From assembly GCA_020217165.1 (NCBI GenBank), contig JAIWOE010000130.1:1-10928 (forward strand): a DNA stretch of 10,928 nucleotides, given 5' to 3'. The notes beneath the pieces are model-generated. The model was not told the DNA's origin and made no database searches. It saw only the letters and a list, made by a program, of their open reading frames with translations. This document shows positions 1 to 7,537 of this stretch, piece after piece; position 1 is the first letter of the stretch, and each line of letters opens with the position of its first letter. Source of the stretch: Desulfovibrio sp. (GTDB lineage: Bacteria; Desulfobacterota; Desulfovibrionia; Desulfovibrionales; Desulfovibrionaceae). Both the position numbers and the translations under genes were made by a program.

Positions 1-2
1 TA

Positions 3-2900
3 GCCGAGTCCGACATGCACACCGTGCTGCAGCAGGATGTCATTGTGGTGCAAAGCCGCATAGATACCTGCCTGGAAATCGAGGGCGTGGCCTATGTGCT
101 GGTGGCGGACGCCCAGGGGCATGTGCTGGCCCACACCTTTGCCCCCGGCCCGCCGCCGGCAGTGTTGGAGGAGGTGGCCACCTTTGCCGCCATCCCGCCG
201 GGGCAGGGGGCCTCCAGGGTGGTGGACCTCAAGAACGGCATCCTCCCCCCTGGCGGTGGGCCGGGGCGGGTGTCCATCCATGCCGTCTGGCCCATCCTGC
301 AAGGCCTGGGGGGCGCCGTGCACGTGGGCATGGACAAGGCCAGCATCCATGCGCAGTTCTGGAGCGCCTTCCTGACCCAGCAGGCGGTCATCCTCGGGCT
401 GTTCCTGGCCAGTGCGGGGGCGGCGTGGCTGTTTGTGCGGTCCATCTCCCGGCCGCTGATCCGGCTGGCGCAATATTCCAACCGCGTGGCGGCGCATGAT
501 TTTTCCGTGCCCCTGGAGCACGTGGTGGACCTTGGGGCCCAGGACGAGGTGGGCGAGCTGGCCCGGTCCATGCACAGCATGGCCAGCGAGCTGACCCAAC
601 ATTTCGAAACCCTGTCCCACAGGGCCCAGTCCGCCACGGACGACCTGGAAGACGCCCTGGCTTATTTGTCGGCCATCATCAATTCCATGCCAAACGGCCT
701 GCTGGTGGTGGACTCCCGCGGTACCGTCACCCGGTTCAACAAGGCGTTTCTGGCCATGCTGCACCTGGACGAGGGCATGGTGCTGGGCAGGTCGTGCGTG
801 GAGGTGCTGGGGACCAGGCTCACACAGCAGCTGGGCCTGCTGGGCCGAGGCGCCCTGCCCGAGGCCTGCGCCGCCGACGCCAACCCCTCCTTTGCCGTGC
901 GGGAGCTGGAGCTGCCCGTCCCCGATGCGCCGCCCCTGCCGGTGGAGGTCTCCACCGCCTGCTTGCGGCTGCACGAGGACACGGCCATCGTCTGCGTGTT
1001 CCGGGACATCACCGAACGCAAAATGCATCTGGAGACCTCTCGCCGGGCCCAGGAAGAGCTGGAGCGCATGGTGGAGGAACGCACCCGCGAGCTTTCTCAC
1101 GCCAATGCCTTGCTCAAGCTGGAAGCCGCCGAGCGCAATATGGTGGGCGAGGCCCTGCGCAAGGCCGAGGCCCGGTATCGGTCCATATTTGAAAAAGCCG
1201 TGGAAGGCATTTTCCAGGTGTCCGTGGAAGGCCGCTACCTGGCTGCCAACCCGGCCCTGGCGCGCATCTTCGGCTACGAATCCCCGGACGAATTCTTGAC
1301 CGCCGTGGCCATGGCCCCGGACCGGCATTTTGTGGATCCCGAGGCGCACCGGGAATTCCTGCGCCGCATTGAGCAATTCGGGCAGATCAAGGAATTCCAG
1401 ACGCGCATCAAGAAAGTGGACGGCTCCCTGGTCTGGATTTCCTCCAACGGCCACAAGGTCACGGATCGCACCGGCGAGACCCTGTACTTTGAAGGCTCCG
1501 TGGAAGACATGACCGCCCGGCGGGAAATGGAAAACGCCCTGCGCCAGCAGGCCTTTCACGATCCCCTCACCGGCCTGCCCAACCGCATGCTCTTTCAGGA
1601 TCACCTGCAGCTGGCCCTGGAGCGCTCCAAGCGCCGGCGGGATTACCTCTTTGCCGTGCTGTACATGGACCTGGACCGCTTTAAGGTCATCAACGACTCC
1701 CTGGGCCACGAAGCCGGAGACGAGCTGCTCAGGGCCGTGGCCCGCAACCTGGAAGGGTGCGTGCGCACCACGGATACCGTGGCCCGTTTTGGCGGCGACG
1801 AGTTCGCCATCCTGTTGGAAGAGATCGACGCCCCTCGGGAGGCCGTGAAGATTGCCCGCCGGATTTTGGACGAAATCGGCCAGCCCCTCATGCTCACCGG
1901 GCACGAGGTCTTCACCTCCGCCTCCATGGGCATCGTGCTGGTGACCGACGGCTACGAGCGGCCGGATTCCATCCTGCGCGATGCAGACACGGCCATGTAC
2001 AAGGCCAAGGAGCAGGGCAAGGCCCGGTTCAAGGTCTTCAATCAAAAGATGCATGAGCAGGCCCTGCGCATCATGGAGCTGGAATCCGAGCTGCGCCGGG
2101 CCGTGGAGCGCCGTGAGATTCAGGTCTACTATCAGCCCATTGTGGACCTGGCCCGCCGGCGCATCCATGGGTTCGAGGCCCTCTCCCGCTGGATTCACCC
2201 CCGTCACGGCTTCATTCCGCCGTCGGAATTCATTCCCCTGGCCGAGGATACCGGGCTCATCGCTCCCCTGGGTGCGGAGGTGCTGCGCACGTCCTGCACC
2301 ACGCTGCTGGCCTGGCACCAGCTCTTCCTGAGCAATGGCATGGCCGAGGAAGACCTGCCGCGCATGAGCGTGAACATCTCCGGCAAGCAGTTCCTGCAGC
2401 CGTCCCTGGTGTCGGATGTGCAGGCCATCCTGGTGGAAACCGGGCTGGATCCGCAGTACCTGACCCTGGAGATTACGGAAAACGTGCTCATGATCAACGC
2501 CGAGGGCGCGGGCAGCATGCTCGGCAAGCTCAAGCGCCTGGGGGTGCACGTGTCCATGGATGACTTTGGCACGGGATATTCCTCGCTTTCCTACTTGCGC
2601 CAGTTCCCCATCGATCATATTAAAATAGACCGCGGCTTCGTCAGCTCCTGTGACGAGGATGCAGAGAGCTTCGCCATCATCAAGACCGTGCTGTCCCTGG
2701 GCGCCGCCCTGGGCATGGAGGTGGTGGCCGAGGGCGTGGAAACCGTGGGGCAGCTGGGCCTCTTGGTGGAAAAAGGGTGCCAGTACGGCCAAGGCTACCT
2801 GTTTTCCCGCCCCCTGCCCCAGGAAGAGATGAAAGCCTTTATCATGATGCACATGGCCGCCCCCCATGCCGCCTTTGACGAGCTGGGCCGTCAGCGCTAA
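3..2900 (+). CDS. Membrane PAS-GGDEF-EAL c-di-GMP turnover protein, 5' end outside window
   Basis: This is a bifunctional sensor that should make and break c-di-GMP at the inner membrane. The frame is open to the left edge, and no first membrane helix precedes the sensor, so the true start lies upstream; residues here are numbered from the first ATG at 15. Order: extracytoplasmic sensor 1-115, membrane helix about 120-142, HAMP 141-195, PAS 216-335, coiled coil 336-385, PAS 388-505, GGDEF 510-675, EAL 690-950. The cyclase has an intact GGDEF (593-597) preceded by five residues and an RTTD inhibitory site (584-587). The phosphodiesterase keeps E721 of EAL, N787, E819, E822, D849, D850, K870, E906 and Q926, spaced as in the known active enzyme RocR after E721. 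Both activities are therefore plausible, and which one dominates cannot be read from sequence. The next gene follows after 50 bases. Confidence 0.95.
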   Translation, partial: AESDMHTVLQQDVIVVQSRIDTCLEIEGVAYVLVADAQGHVLAHTFAPGPPPAVLEEVATFAAIPPGQGASRVVDLKNGILPPGGGPGRVSIHAVWPILQGLGGAVHVGMDKASIHAQFWSAFLTQQAVILGLFLASAGAAWLFVRSISRPLIRLAQYSNRVAAHDFSVPLEHVVDLGAQDEVGELARSMHSMASELTQHFETLSHRAQSATDDLEDALAYLSAIINSMPNGLLVVDSRGTVTRFNKAFLAMLHLDEGMVLGRSCVEVLGTRLTQQLGLLGRGALPEACAADANPSFAVRELELPVPDAPPLPVEVSTACLRLHEDTAIVCVFRDITERKMHLETSRRAQEELERMVEERTRELSHANALLKLEAAERNMVGEALRKAEARYRSIFEKAVEGIFQVSVEGRYLAANPALARIFGYESPDEFLTAVAMAPDRHFVDPEAHREFLRRIEQFGQIKEFQTRIKKVDGSLVWISSNGHKVTDRTGETLYFEGSVEDMTARREMENALRQQAFHDPLTGLPNRMLFQDHLQLALERSKRRRDYLFAVLYMDLDRFKVINDSLGHEAGDELLRAVARNLEGCVRTTDTVARFGGDEFAILLEEIDAPREAVKIARRILDEIGQPLMLTGHEVFTSASMGIVLVTDGYERPDSILRDADTAMYKAKEQGKARFKVFNQKMHEQALRIMELESELRRAVERREIQVYYQPIVDLARRRIHGFEALSRWIHPRHGFIPPSEFIPLAEDTGLIAPLGAEVLRTSCTTLLAWHQLFLSNGMAEEDLPRMSVNISGKQFLQPSLVSDVQAILVETGLDPQYLTLEITENVLMINAEGAGSMLGKLKRLGVHVSMDDFGTGYSSLSYLRQFPIDHIKIDRGFVSSCDEDAESFAIIKTVLSLGAALGMEVVAEGVETVGQLGLLVEKGCQYGQGYLFSRPLPQEEMKAFIMMHMAAPHAAFDELGRQR

Positions 2901-2950
2901 ACCCAGGCGCACGTCAGCAGGCAAAAAACACAGCAAGGATTCGCCAGTTC

Positions 2951-4138
2951 ATGTCCCATCCCATGCATTCCCCTGCCGCTATAAGCCAGTATGCGCATTG
3001 TTTGCCCACGTCCCTGGTGGATGATGTGCTTGATTCCTTTGCCCACGGGGAACCCCTGTGCTGCCTGGCCCGGCCCGGCGGCGGCGGGGTGGCGCTGCTG
3101 GATGAGGTGCAGGATCGCCTGGGGCAGGGCCGGCGGGTGGTGCGGTGTTCGCTGCTCCAATGCCGCGATGCCCAGGATGCCGTGGTGGCCCTGGCCGCGG
3201 CCATGCAGGGGCAGTCCCCCCGCGCACGCTCCCAGGCCAACACCGGCCCCGGCACCTGGCGGGAAACCCTGGCGATGCTGTTGGGCCAACTGACGGAGCA
3301 GGGTCCCGCGGCCCTGCTGCTGGAAGACATATCCGCATGGCTGCTGGCCTGGCAGGGCGGGGTGGCGGCGGGGCTGGATTCCAGCCGTCGTATGGACCTG
3401 CGGATCTGGTTCGATCAGGTAGCGCGGGCGGCCTCGCCCCGGCTCACGGTGGTGCTCCTGGCCACCCCGGGCCTGACCACCCTGCTCAAGTGTCACCGGG
3501 TGGAAGATGTACTCACCCCCTTTAATGAACTGACCATCAATCTGCCGGAGAGGCCCGAGGCCGTGGCGCACTCCGATCCTGCCGCTGTGGCTGGCTTCGT
3601 CCAAACCCGCGCCGCTGCCCTGGGGCTGGGCCTGACCCCGGAACTGGCCGCCCGCGTGGTGGCCCTGGCAGGTGAGGCTTTTCCCGAACACGCAGCCCTG
3701 GTGCTGAACCATCTGGCCAGGGCGGCTTCTTCCCAGGGGCCGGCGACCCTGGAGGACGTGGTGGCCGAGCGGCTCCTGGGCGTCTATGAACGCAGGCGCT
3801 GGCGTCTTCAGGAAGACGCCCTCTACGCCTGTGTCGAGCCGGAATTCACGCCCCTCGTAGTGGGACTGCTGCAGCGTGCCGCAGCCGGCGGGGTGACCGT
3901 GGAAGAATCCTTCAAGCTGGCCGGCGTGGGCTCGGCCTTTGGCTCCATGCCGGTGCACGTGCTGCGTCAGTATCTCGAATGGCTGGAGCAGGAAGGCTTC
4001 CTGGAGCGCCGCGGTGACCGGTACCGTACGCCGGAGACCCTGTTCGGCCGATGGCTGGCCGCCATGTACGGCGGGCAGTCCGCCGGCAGTGCGGCCACCT
4101 CCGCCGCACCGTGCAAGGGAGGCGATCCTGCAGCCTGA
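2951..4138 (+). CDS. AAA/STAND-like P-loop protein with degenerate Walker A and C-terminal winged helix
   Basis: A 395-residue soluble protein that I recognise only at fold level. Residues 36-50 sit where a P-loop is expected, but the sequence RPGGGGVALL lacks the lysine and the serine or threonine of GxxxxGK[ST]. Residues 121-126 (ALLLED) look like a Walker B strand ending in acidic residues, and 164-174 (RLTVVLLATPG) resemble the sensor-1 strand. The C-terminal part (about 335-372) looks like a winged helix, ending in a YRTPETLFGRWL segment similar in style to that of archaeal-type ATPases. No signal peptide or membrane helix is seen. It may be a pseudo-ATPase or a regulatory partner. The start at 2951 has an AAGGAT about 10 bases upstream; an in-frame ATG at 2963 is an alternative. 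Position after the c-di-GMP gene suggests, but does not prove, a functional link. Confidence 0.8.
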   Translation: MSHPMHSPAAISQYAHCLPTSLVDDVLDSFAHGEPLCCLARPGGGGVALLDEVQDRLGQGRRVVRCSLLQCRDAQDAVVALAAAMQGQSPRARSQANTGPGTWRETLAMLLGQLTEQGPAALLLEDISAWLLAWQGGVAAGLDSSRRMDLRIWFDQVARAASPRLTVVLLATPGLTTLLKCHRVEDVLTPFNELTINLPERPEAVAHSDPAAVAGFVQTRAAALGLGLTPELAARVVALAGEAFPEHAALVLNHLARAASSQGPATLEDVVAERLLGVYERRRWRLQEDALYACVEPEFTPLVVGLLQRAAAGGVTVEESFKLAGVGSAFGSMPVHVLRQYLEWLEQEGFLERRGDRYRTPETLFGRWLAAMYGGQSAGSAATSAAPCKGGDPAA

Positions 4139-4168
4139 GTCGTCCAATGCGCCTGATTCGTCCAACCG
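4133..4168 (+). repeat. Two 18-base tandem repeat units across the stop codon
   Basis: GCCTGAGTCGTCCAA at 4133-4147 is repeated as GCCTGATTCGTCCAA at 4151-4165, 14 of 15 bases identical with an 18-base period. The first copy contains the stop codon of the ATPase-like gene (4136-4138). Because the period is six codons, the repeat in the AsmA frame would read P-[ED]-S-S-N twice. It is probably a small tandem duplication. Confidence 0.7.
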
Positions 4169-4191
4169 TGGGGCAGATTCTGGAAGCCTCG

Positions 4192-4208
4192 GGGGCCCTG
4201 CGTGCCCC
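4192..4208 (+). other. Small GC hairpin just upstream of the AsmA-family start
   Basis: GGGGC (4192-4196) can pair with GCCCC (4204-4208) across a 7-base loop, ending six bases before the ATG at 4215. No Shine-Dalgarno sequence is visible between this hairpin and the ATG. It might limit access of ribosomes to that start, but short GC stems are common by chance at this base composition. Confidence 0.35.
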
Positions 4209-4214
4209 GGCGCC

Positions 4215-7200
4215 ATGAACCAGATGCCTCCCCGGCCTTGGCCCCTGCGCCGGGCGGTGCTGGTGGGCAGTGGCACCCTGGCCTTGGCCGTGGCCACCCT
4301 GGTCACGGGTCTTGCCTTGTGGCTGGCCCTGTTGAATCCCACGGCCCATCGGGACGAAATCGCCGCCTGGCTCAGCAACGGGCTGGGACGGCAGGTGACC
4401 GTGCATGGCGGGGTGCATTTGGCGGTCTACCCCTGGCTCGGCCTGCATCTGGGTAGCCTGGCCGTGGCCGATGCCGACGGCGTCTCCCCCTTTGCCAATG
4501 CCCGCGCTGCCGTGGTGCAGGTGCGCCTGTGGCCCCTGATTCGTCAGGGGGAGGTGGAGCTGGACCGCATCGTGCTGCTGGAACCGGTATTGTACCTGCG
4601 GCGCGATGCCCAGGGCCGTTGCAACTGGGATGACCTCCTGGCCCTGGCCGGCGCCGCCCCTGATTCCGATTCCCCGGGAGCCAGCCCGGCATATGCCGGG
4701 CTGGACATGCGCTGGAGTGGGGTGAGCATCGTCAACGGCCTGCTGGTGTTTGACGACGCATTGCAGGACCAGCGTCTGACCCTCTCGGGCATTCACTGCA
4801 TCACCGGGGAGGGCACGGCCTTTGACCTGGCCCTGCAGTGCGAGGCAGACAGCACCCGCTTCGGCCGGGGCTTCCTGGACCTGCAGGGCCATTGCCAAGT
4901 GGATGTGACCTCGGGAAACGTCATCCTGGACAACGCCACCCTGGCGTTCCAAGGGCGGCTGCTCCCCGGCGGCCGGTTCGGCAGTGCTGCGGTGCCCGTG
5001 GCCCTGCGCACCGGGCTGGCCTGGCAGACAGACGTCAGCATGCTGGAATTGTTGGATGCCCACCTCGACCTCGCCGGGGAGCAGGTGACGGCGTCCGTAC
5101 GGTTCGAGGGCCTCGGCGCCCCTGGCCTCCGCGTGGCCGGGCGTCTGGCCCGCTCGGCGGTGCCGGGCGGGTCGTCCTCCCTGTTTTGGGAAACCGTGGA
5201 CGCCAGCGTGGCGTTCGAATGGTCTCCCGAAGGGCTGGCCCTGCATGATCTTGTGCTGAAATCAAGACACTCCGCCCTCACCGGTAATGTCACCCTGACC
5301 TTGGGTAATGCGCCGGTCCTGGCCATGCAGCTGGACGCCCCGCGGGTAAGCGTGGATGAGCTGGCCGCGGCCTTTGCAAGCGGCGACGGGCCGGCATTGT
5401 CCGTGGAGGAGGCCTTGGGGGCCCTGGCCAAGGGGGTCATTCCCGGCCTGCCACCGCCCTTCGATGCCCTGCAGGTGCGCGGGGCCGTGCGGATCAAGGA
5501 GCTGGCCATGGGTGGACGGCGCATCCATGGCGCATCCCTCAATGCTACGGTGGATGGCGGCGGCCTGGCCCTGCGGCTGGCTGCGGAGGATGCCTGCGCC
5601 GGCCCCGTGGCAGGGGAGGGGCGGCTGACTCCCAAGGGGCTGACCGCCTCGGTGCAGGCTGGGCCGTTGCAGCTGGCCCGTTGTCCGGAATTCAAGGGCC
5701 TGCTGGGTGGCGGCTTGGTGCACTCCGGGGGGCTGACCCTGGACCTGAACGCCACCGCCGCCGGCACCGCCCCAGATGCCTGGCTTGACGCCTGGGAGCT
5801 GGCCGTCACCGCCGCCGCAACCAATGGCGACGGCGATTGGGACCGAATCCGCCGCTGGTTCGACACGTCTGCCTCGCCCGCCGCGACAGCGCCGGCCTCG
5901 GGCCCGCAGGCCGGGTCCTTCGGCGCCTTGCACGTGCAGCTCAAGGCCGCGGCCGGCAAGCGTGGCAAGGCGGGCTCCCCCCGCACGGTGCAGGGCGAGG
6001 CAAGCCTCACGGCCAAGGGGCTGCGCGTGGAACCGTCCATGCCCGTGGACGCCGTGGTCCGGGCCTCGGGGACCATGACCCTGGACCCGCAGACCTGGGC
6101 CGTGAACGCCCTTTCCGGGGTGCAACTGGATACCGCCGCATCCCTGCCCGTCGGTTTGGCCGGTAACGCCGCCACCACTGCCAGCCTGAAAGCCCGCGGG
6201 GAATGGGACGTGGCCAAAAATCGTCTGGTGGTGTCCTCCTACGTGCTCAAGGCCCATGGCTCCCAGGCCACGGGCTCCCTCTCCGCCCGTCTGGGAGATG
6301 CACCGGTGGTGCAGGGGCAAACAAGCCTCGCACCCATCGCCCTGGGCTCCCTGTGGCCGGCGCTGGGCGTGTCGCCCCCCCATCCCAAGGATCCATCCGC
6401 ATTCGCCCGGGCCGAACTGAGCGCGGATTGGAAGCTGGAAGGCAAGCGGCTTTCCCTTTCCAGCCTCAAGGCCAGGCTGGACGAGACCACCGTGGGCGGA
6501 GATCTTTCCTTTGCCATGGGACCCGCCGGCCCCACGGCCTGGCGATTCCATCTGCAGGCGGACCGACTGGATCTGGACCGGTATTTGTCCACCGAACCTT
6601 CCGGTCCGTCCAAACCCTGGGACGGCCGGTTCCTGCAATCCCTGCAGGGCAAGGGGTCGCTGTATTGCGGCTCGTTCAAGCTCTATGACCTGCGCCTTTT
6701 GGATGCCGCCCTGACCGTGGAGGCCCTGCCCGGCCAGTTGCGCATGGAACCCTTTACAGCAGGCCTGGCCGGAGGACGCATGCAGGCCTCCCTGGCGTTG
6801 CTGGCGGACAAGCGACGCCCTGGTGTGGAGCTGCAGGTGGGGGCCGACCTCATGGATTTTGAACTCAACACCGTGGCCGAGGCCCTGGGAGTGGGGGAGC
6901 GCCTGGGCGGCAAGACCACCTTCCGCTTCCGCCTGGGCAGCCACGGCGTCTCCCGGCAGGAACACCTGCAGCGTCTGGCCGGCACGGCGTCCATCCAGGT
7001 GGCCAACGGCTTCTACGGGTACTATCGCACCATCAAGCAGGAGACCCCCACCAGCGCGGACCAGCTCATCAAGCGGCCGCAGCCTCCCCAGCCGCCGCAG
7101 CCCCGCAGGCGGGAGCTTGCGGTCCTCAACATCATCACCGCCGCTGGCACCATGCAGTTCGATCAGGGAGTGGTACGGAACAGCGACTTCCGCATGACCA

Positions 7201-7457
7201 GCGACCAGTTCACTGCCAGCGGGGGCGGCTGGCTGGACTTTCCCAGCGAAACCATGGACTATACCCTGCAGATCTATCCTGGCCTGTTCCCTTCCTTTCC
7301 CGTCTTCATTCGGGGGCCCGTGGAAGACCCCGACGTGGACGACAGTCAGGGCGGCTCCCTGGCGGCTGCCGTGGGAGAGCTGACGGGAACGGTCTTCCGC
7401 ACTGTGCTGGATGTGCTGGCGCTGCCCCTGCGCACCCTGGAGACCATCAAGCCCTGA
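4215..7457 (+). CDS. AsmA-family inner-membrane protein, large periplasmic domain
   Basis: A 1080-residue protein of the AsmA family, whose members (AsmA, TamB, YhdP, YdbH) span the envelope and are linked to lipid traffic to the outer membrane. Seen here: basic N-terminus, one membrane helix at about 14-40, the AsmA-type opening (NPTAHRDEIAAWLSNGLGRQ at 41-60, then VTVHGGVHLAVYPWLGLHLG), a very long beta-rich repetitive body, and a C-terminal AsmA-like module near 890-1045 containing LAGTASIQVANGFYG and GTMQFDQGVVRNSDF. A proline-rich linker PQPPQPPQP lies near 955-963, and the end is a hydrophobic-amphipathic segment. It is longer than E. coli AsmA and closer in size to YhdP. The ATG at 4215 starts just before the membrane helix but has no good ribosome site; a strong AAGGGAGG lies far upstream at 4115-4122. 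The open frame reaching back to 3939 is overlap with the previous gene. Substrate unknown. Confidence 0.88.
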   Translation: MNQMPPRPWPLRRAVLVGSGTLALAVATLVTGLALWLALLNPTAHRDEIAAWLSNGLGRQVTVHGGVHLAVYPWLGLHLGSLAVADADGVSPFANARAAVVQVRLWPLIRQGEVELDRIVLLEPVLYLRRDAQGRCNWDDLLALAGAAPDSDSPGASPAYAGLDMRWSGVSIVNGLLVFDDALQDQRLTLSGIHCITGEGTAFDLALQCEADSTRFGRGFLDLQGHCQVDVTSGNVILDNATLAFQGRLLPGGRFGSAAVPVALRTGLAWQTDVSMLELLDAHLDLAGEQVTASVRFEGLGAPGLRVAGRLARSAVPGGSSSLFWETVDASVAFEWSPEGLALHDLVLKSRHSALTGNVTLTLGNAPVLAMQLDAPRVSVDELAAAFASGDGPALSVEEALGALAKGVIPGLPPPFDALQVRGAVRIKELAMGGRRIHGASLNATVDGGGLALRLAAEDACAGPVAGEGRLTPKGLTASVQAGPLQLARCPEFKGLLGGGLVHSGGLTLDLNATAAGTAPDAWLDAWELAVTAAATNGDGDWDRIRRWFDTSASPAATAPASGPQAGSFGALHVQLKAAAGKRGKAGSPRTVQGEASLTAKGLRVEPSMPVDAVVRASGTMTLDPQTWAVNALSGVQLDTAASLPVGLAGNAATTASLKARGEWDVAKNRLVVSSYVLKAHGSQATGSLSARLGDAPVVQGQTSLAPIALGSLWPALGVSPPHPKDPSAFARAELSADWKLEGKRLSLSSLKARLDETTVGGDLSFAMGPAGPTAWRFHLQADRLDLDRYLSTEPSGPSKPWDGRFLQSLQGKGSLYCGSFKLYDLRLLDAALTVEALPGQLRMEPFTAGLAGGRMQASLALLADKRRPGVELQVGADLMDFELNTVAEALGVGERLGGKTTFRFRLGSHGVSRQEHLQRLAGTASIQVANGFYGYYRTIKQETPTSADQLIKRPQPPQPPQPRRRELAVLNIITAAGTMQFDQGVVRNSDFRMTSDQFTASGGGWLDFPSETMDYTLQIYPGLFPSFPVFIRGPVEDPDVDDSQGGSLAAAVGELTGTVFRTVLDVLALPLRTLETIKP

Positions 7458-7537
7458 CGGGCCGCCGGCGATGTTCCCGGGCGCGAGGCTGCTGACTTCC
7501 TCTCCATTACAATGATGAGATTCCGGGATTGCCCTCC

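Noticed and set aside
3939..4214. Upstream extension of the AsmA frame to ATG 3939
   Set aside because: The extension lies within the previous gene in another frame and reads as Arg/Pro/Cys-rich shadow; the family's membrane helix begins just after 4215.
2897..4378. 493-codon minus-strand open frame over the ATPase-like gene
   Set aside because: Low-complexity Gly/Gln/His-rich product typical of antisense shadow frames; the plus-strand protein has fold-like features and ordinary composition.
7508..7513. TACAAT as a -10 promoter box before larC
   Set aside because: No -35-like sequence is found 16-18 bases upstream; a single AT-rich hexamer is not enough.
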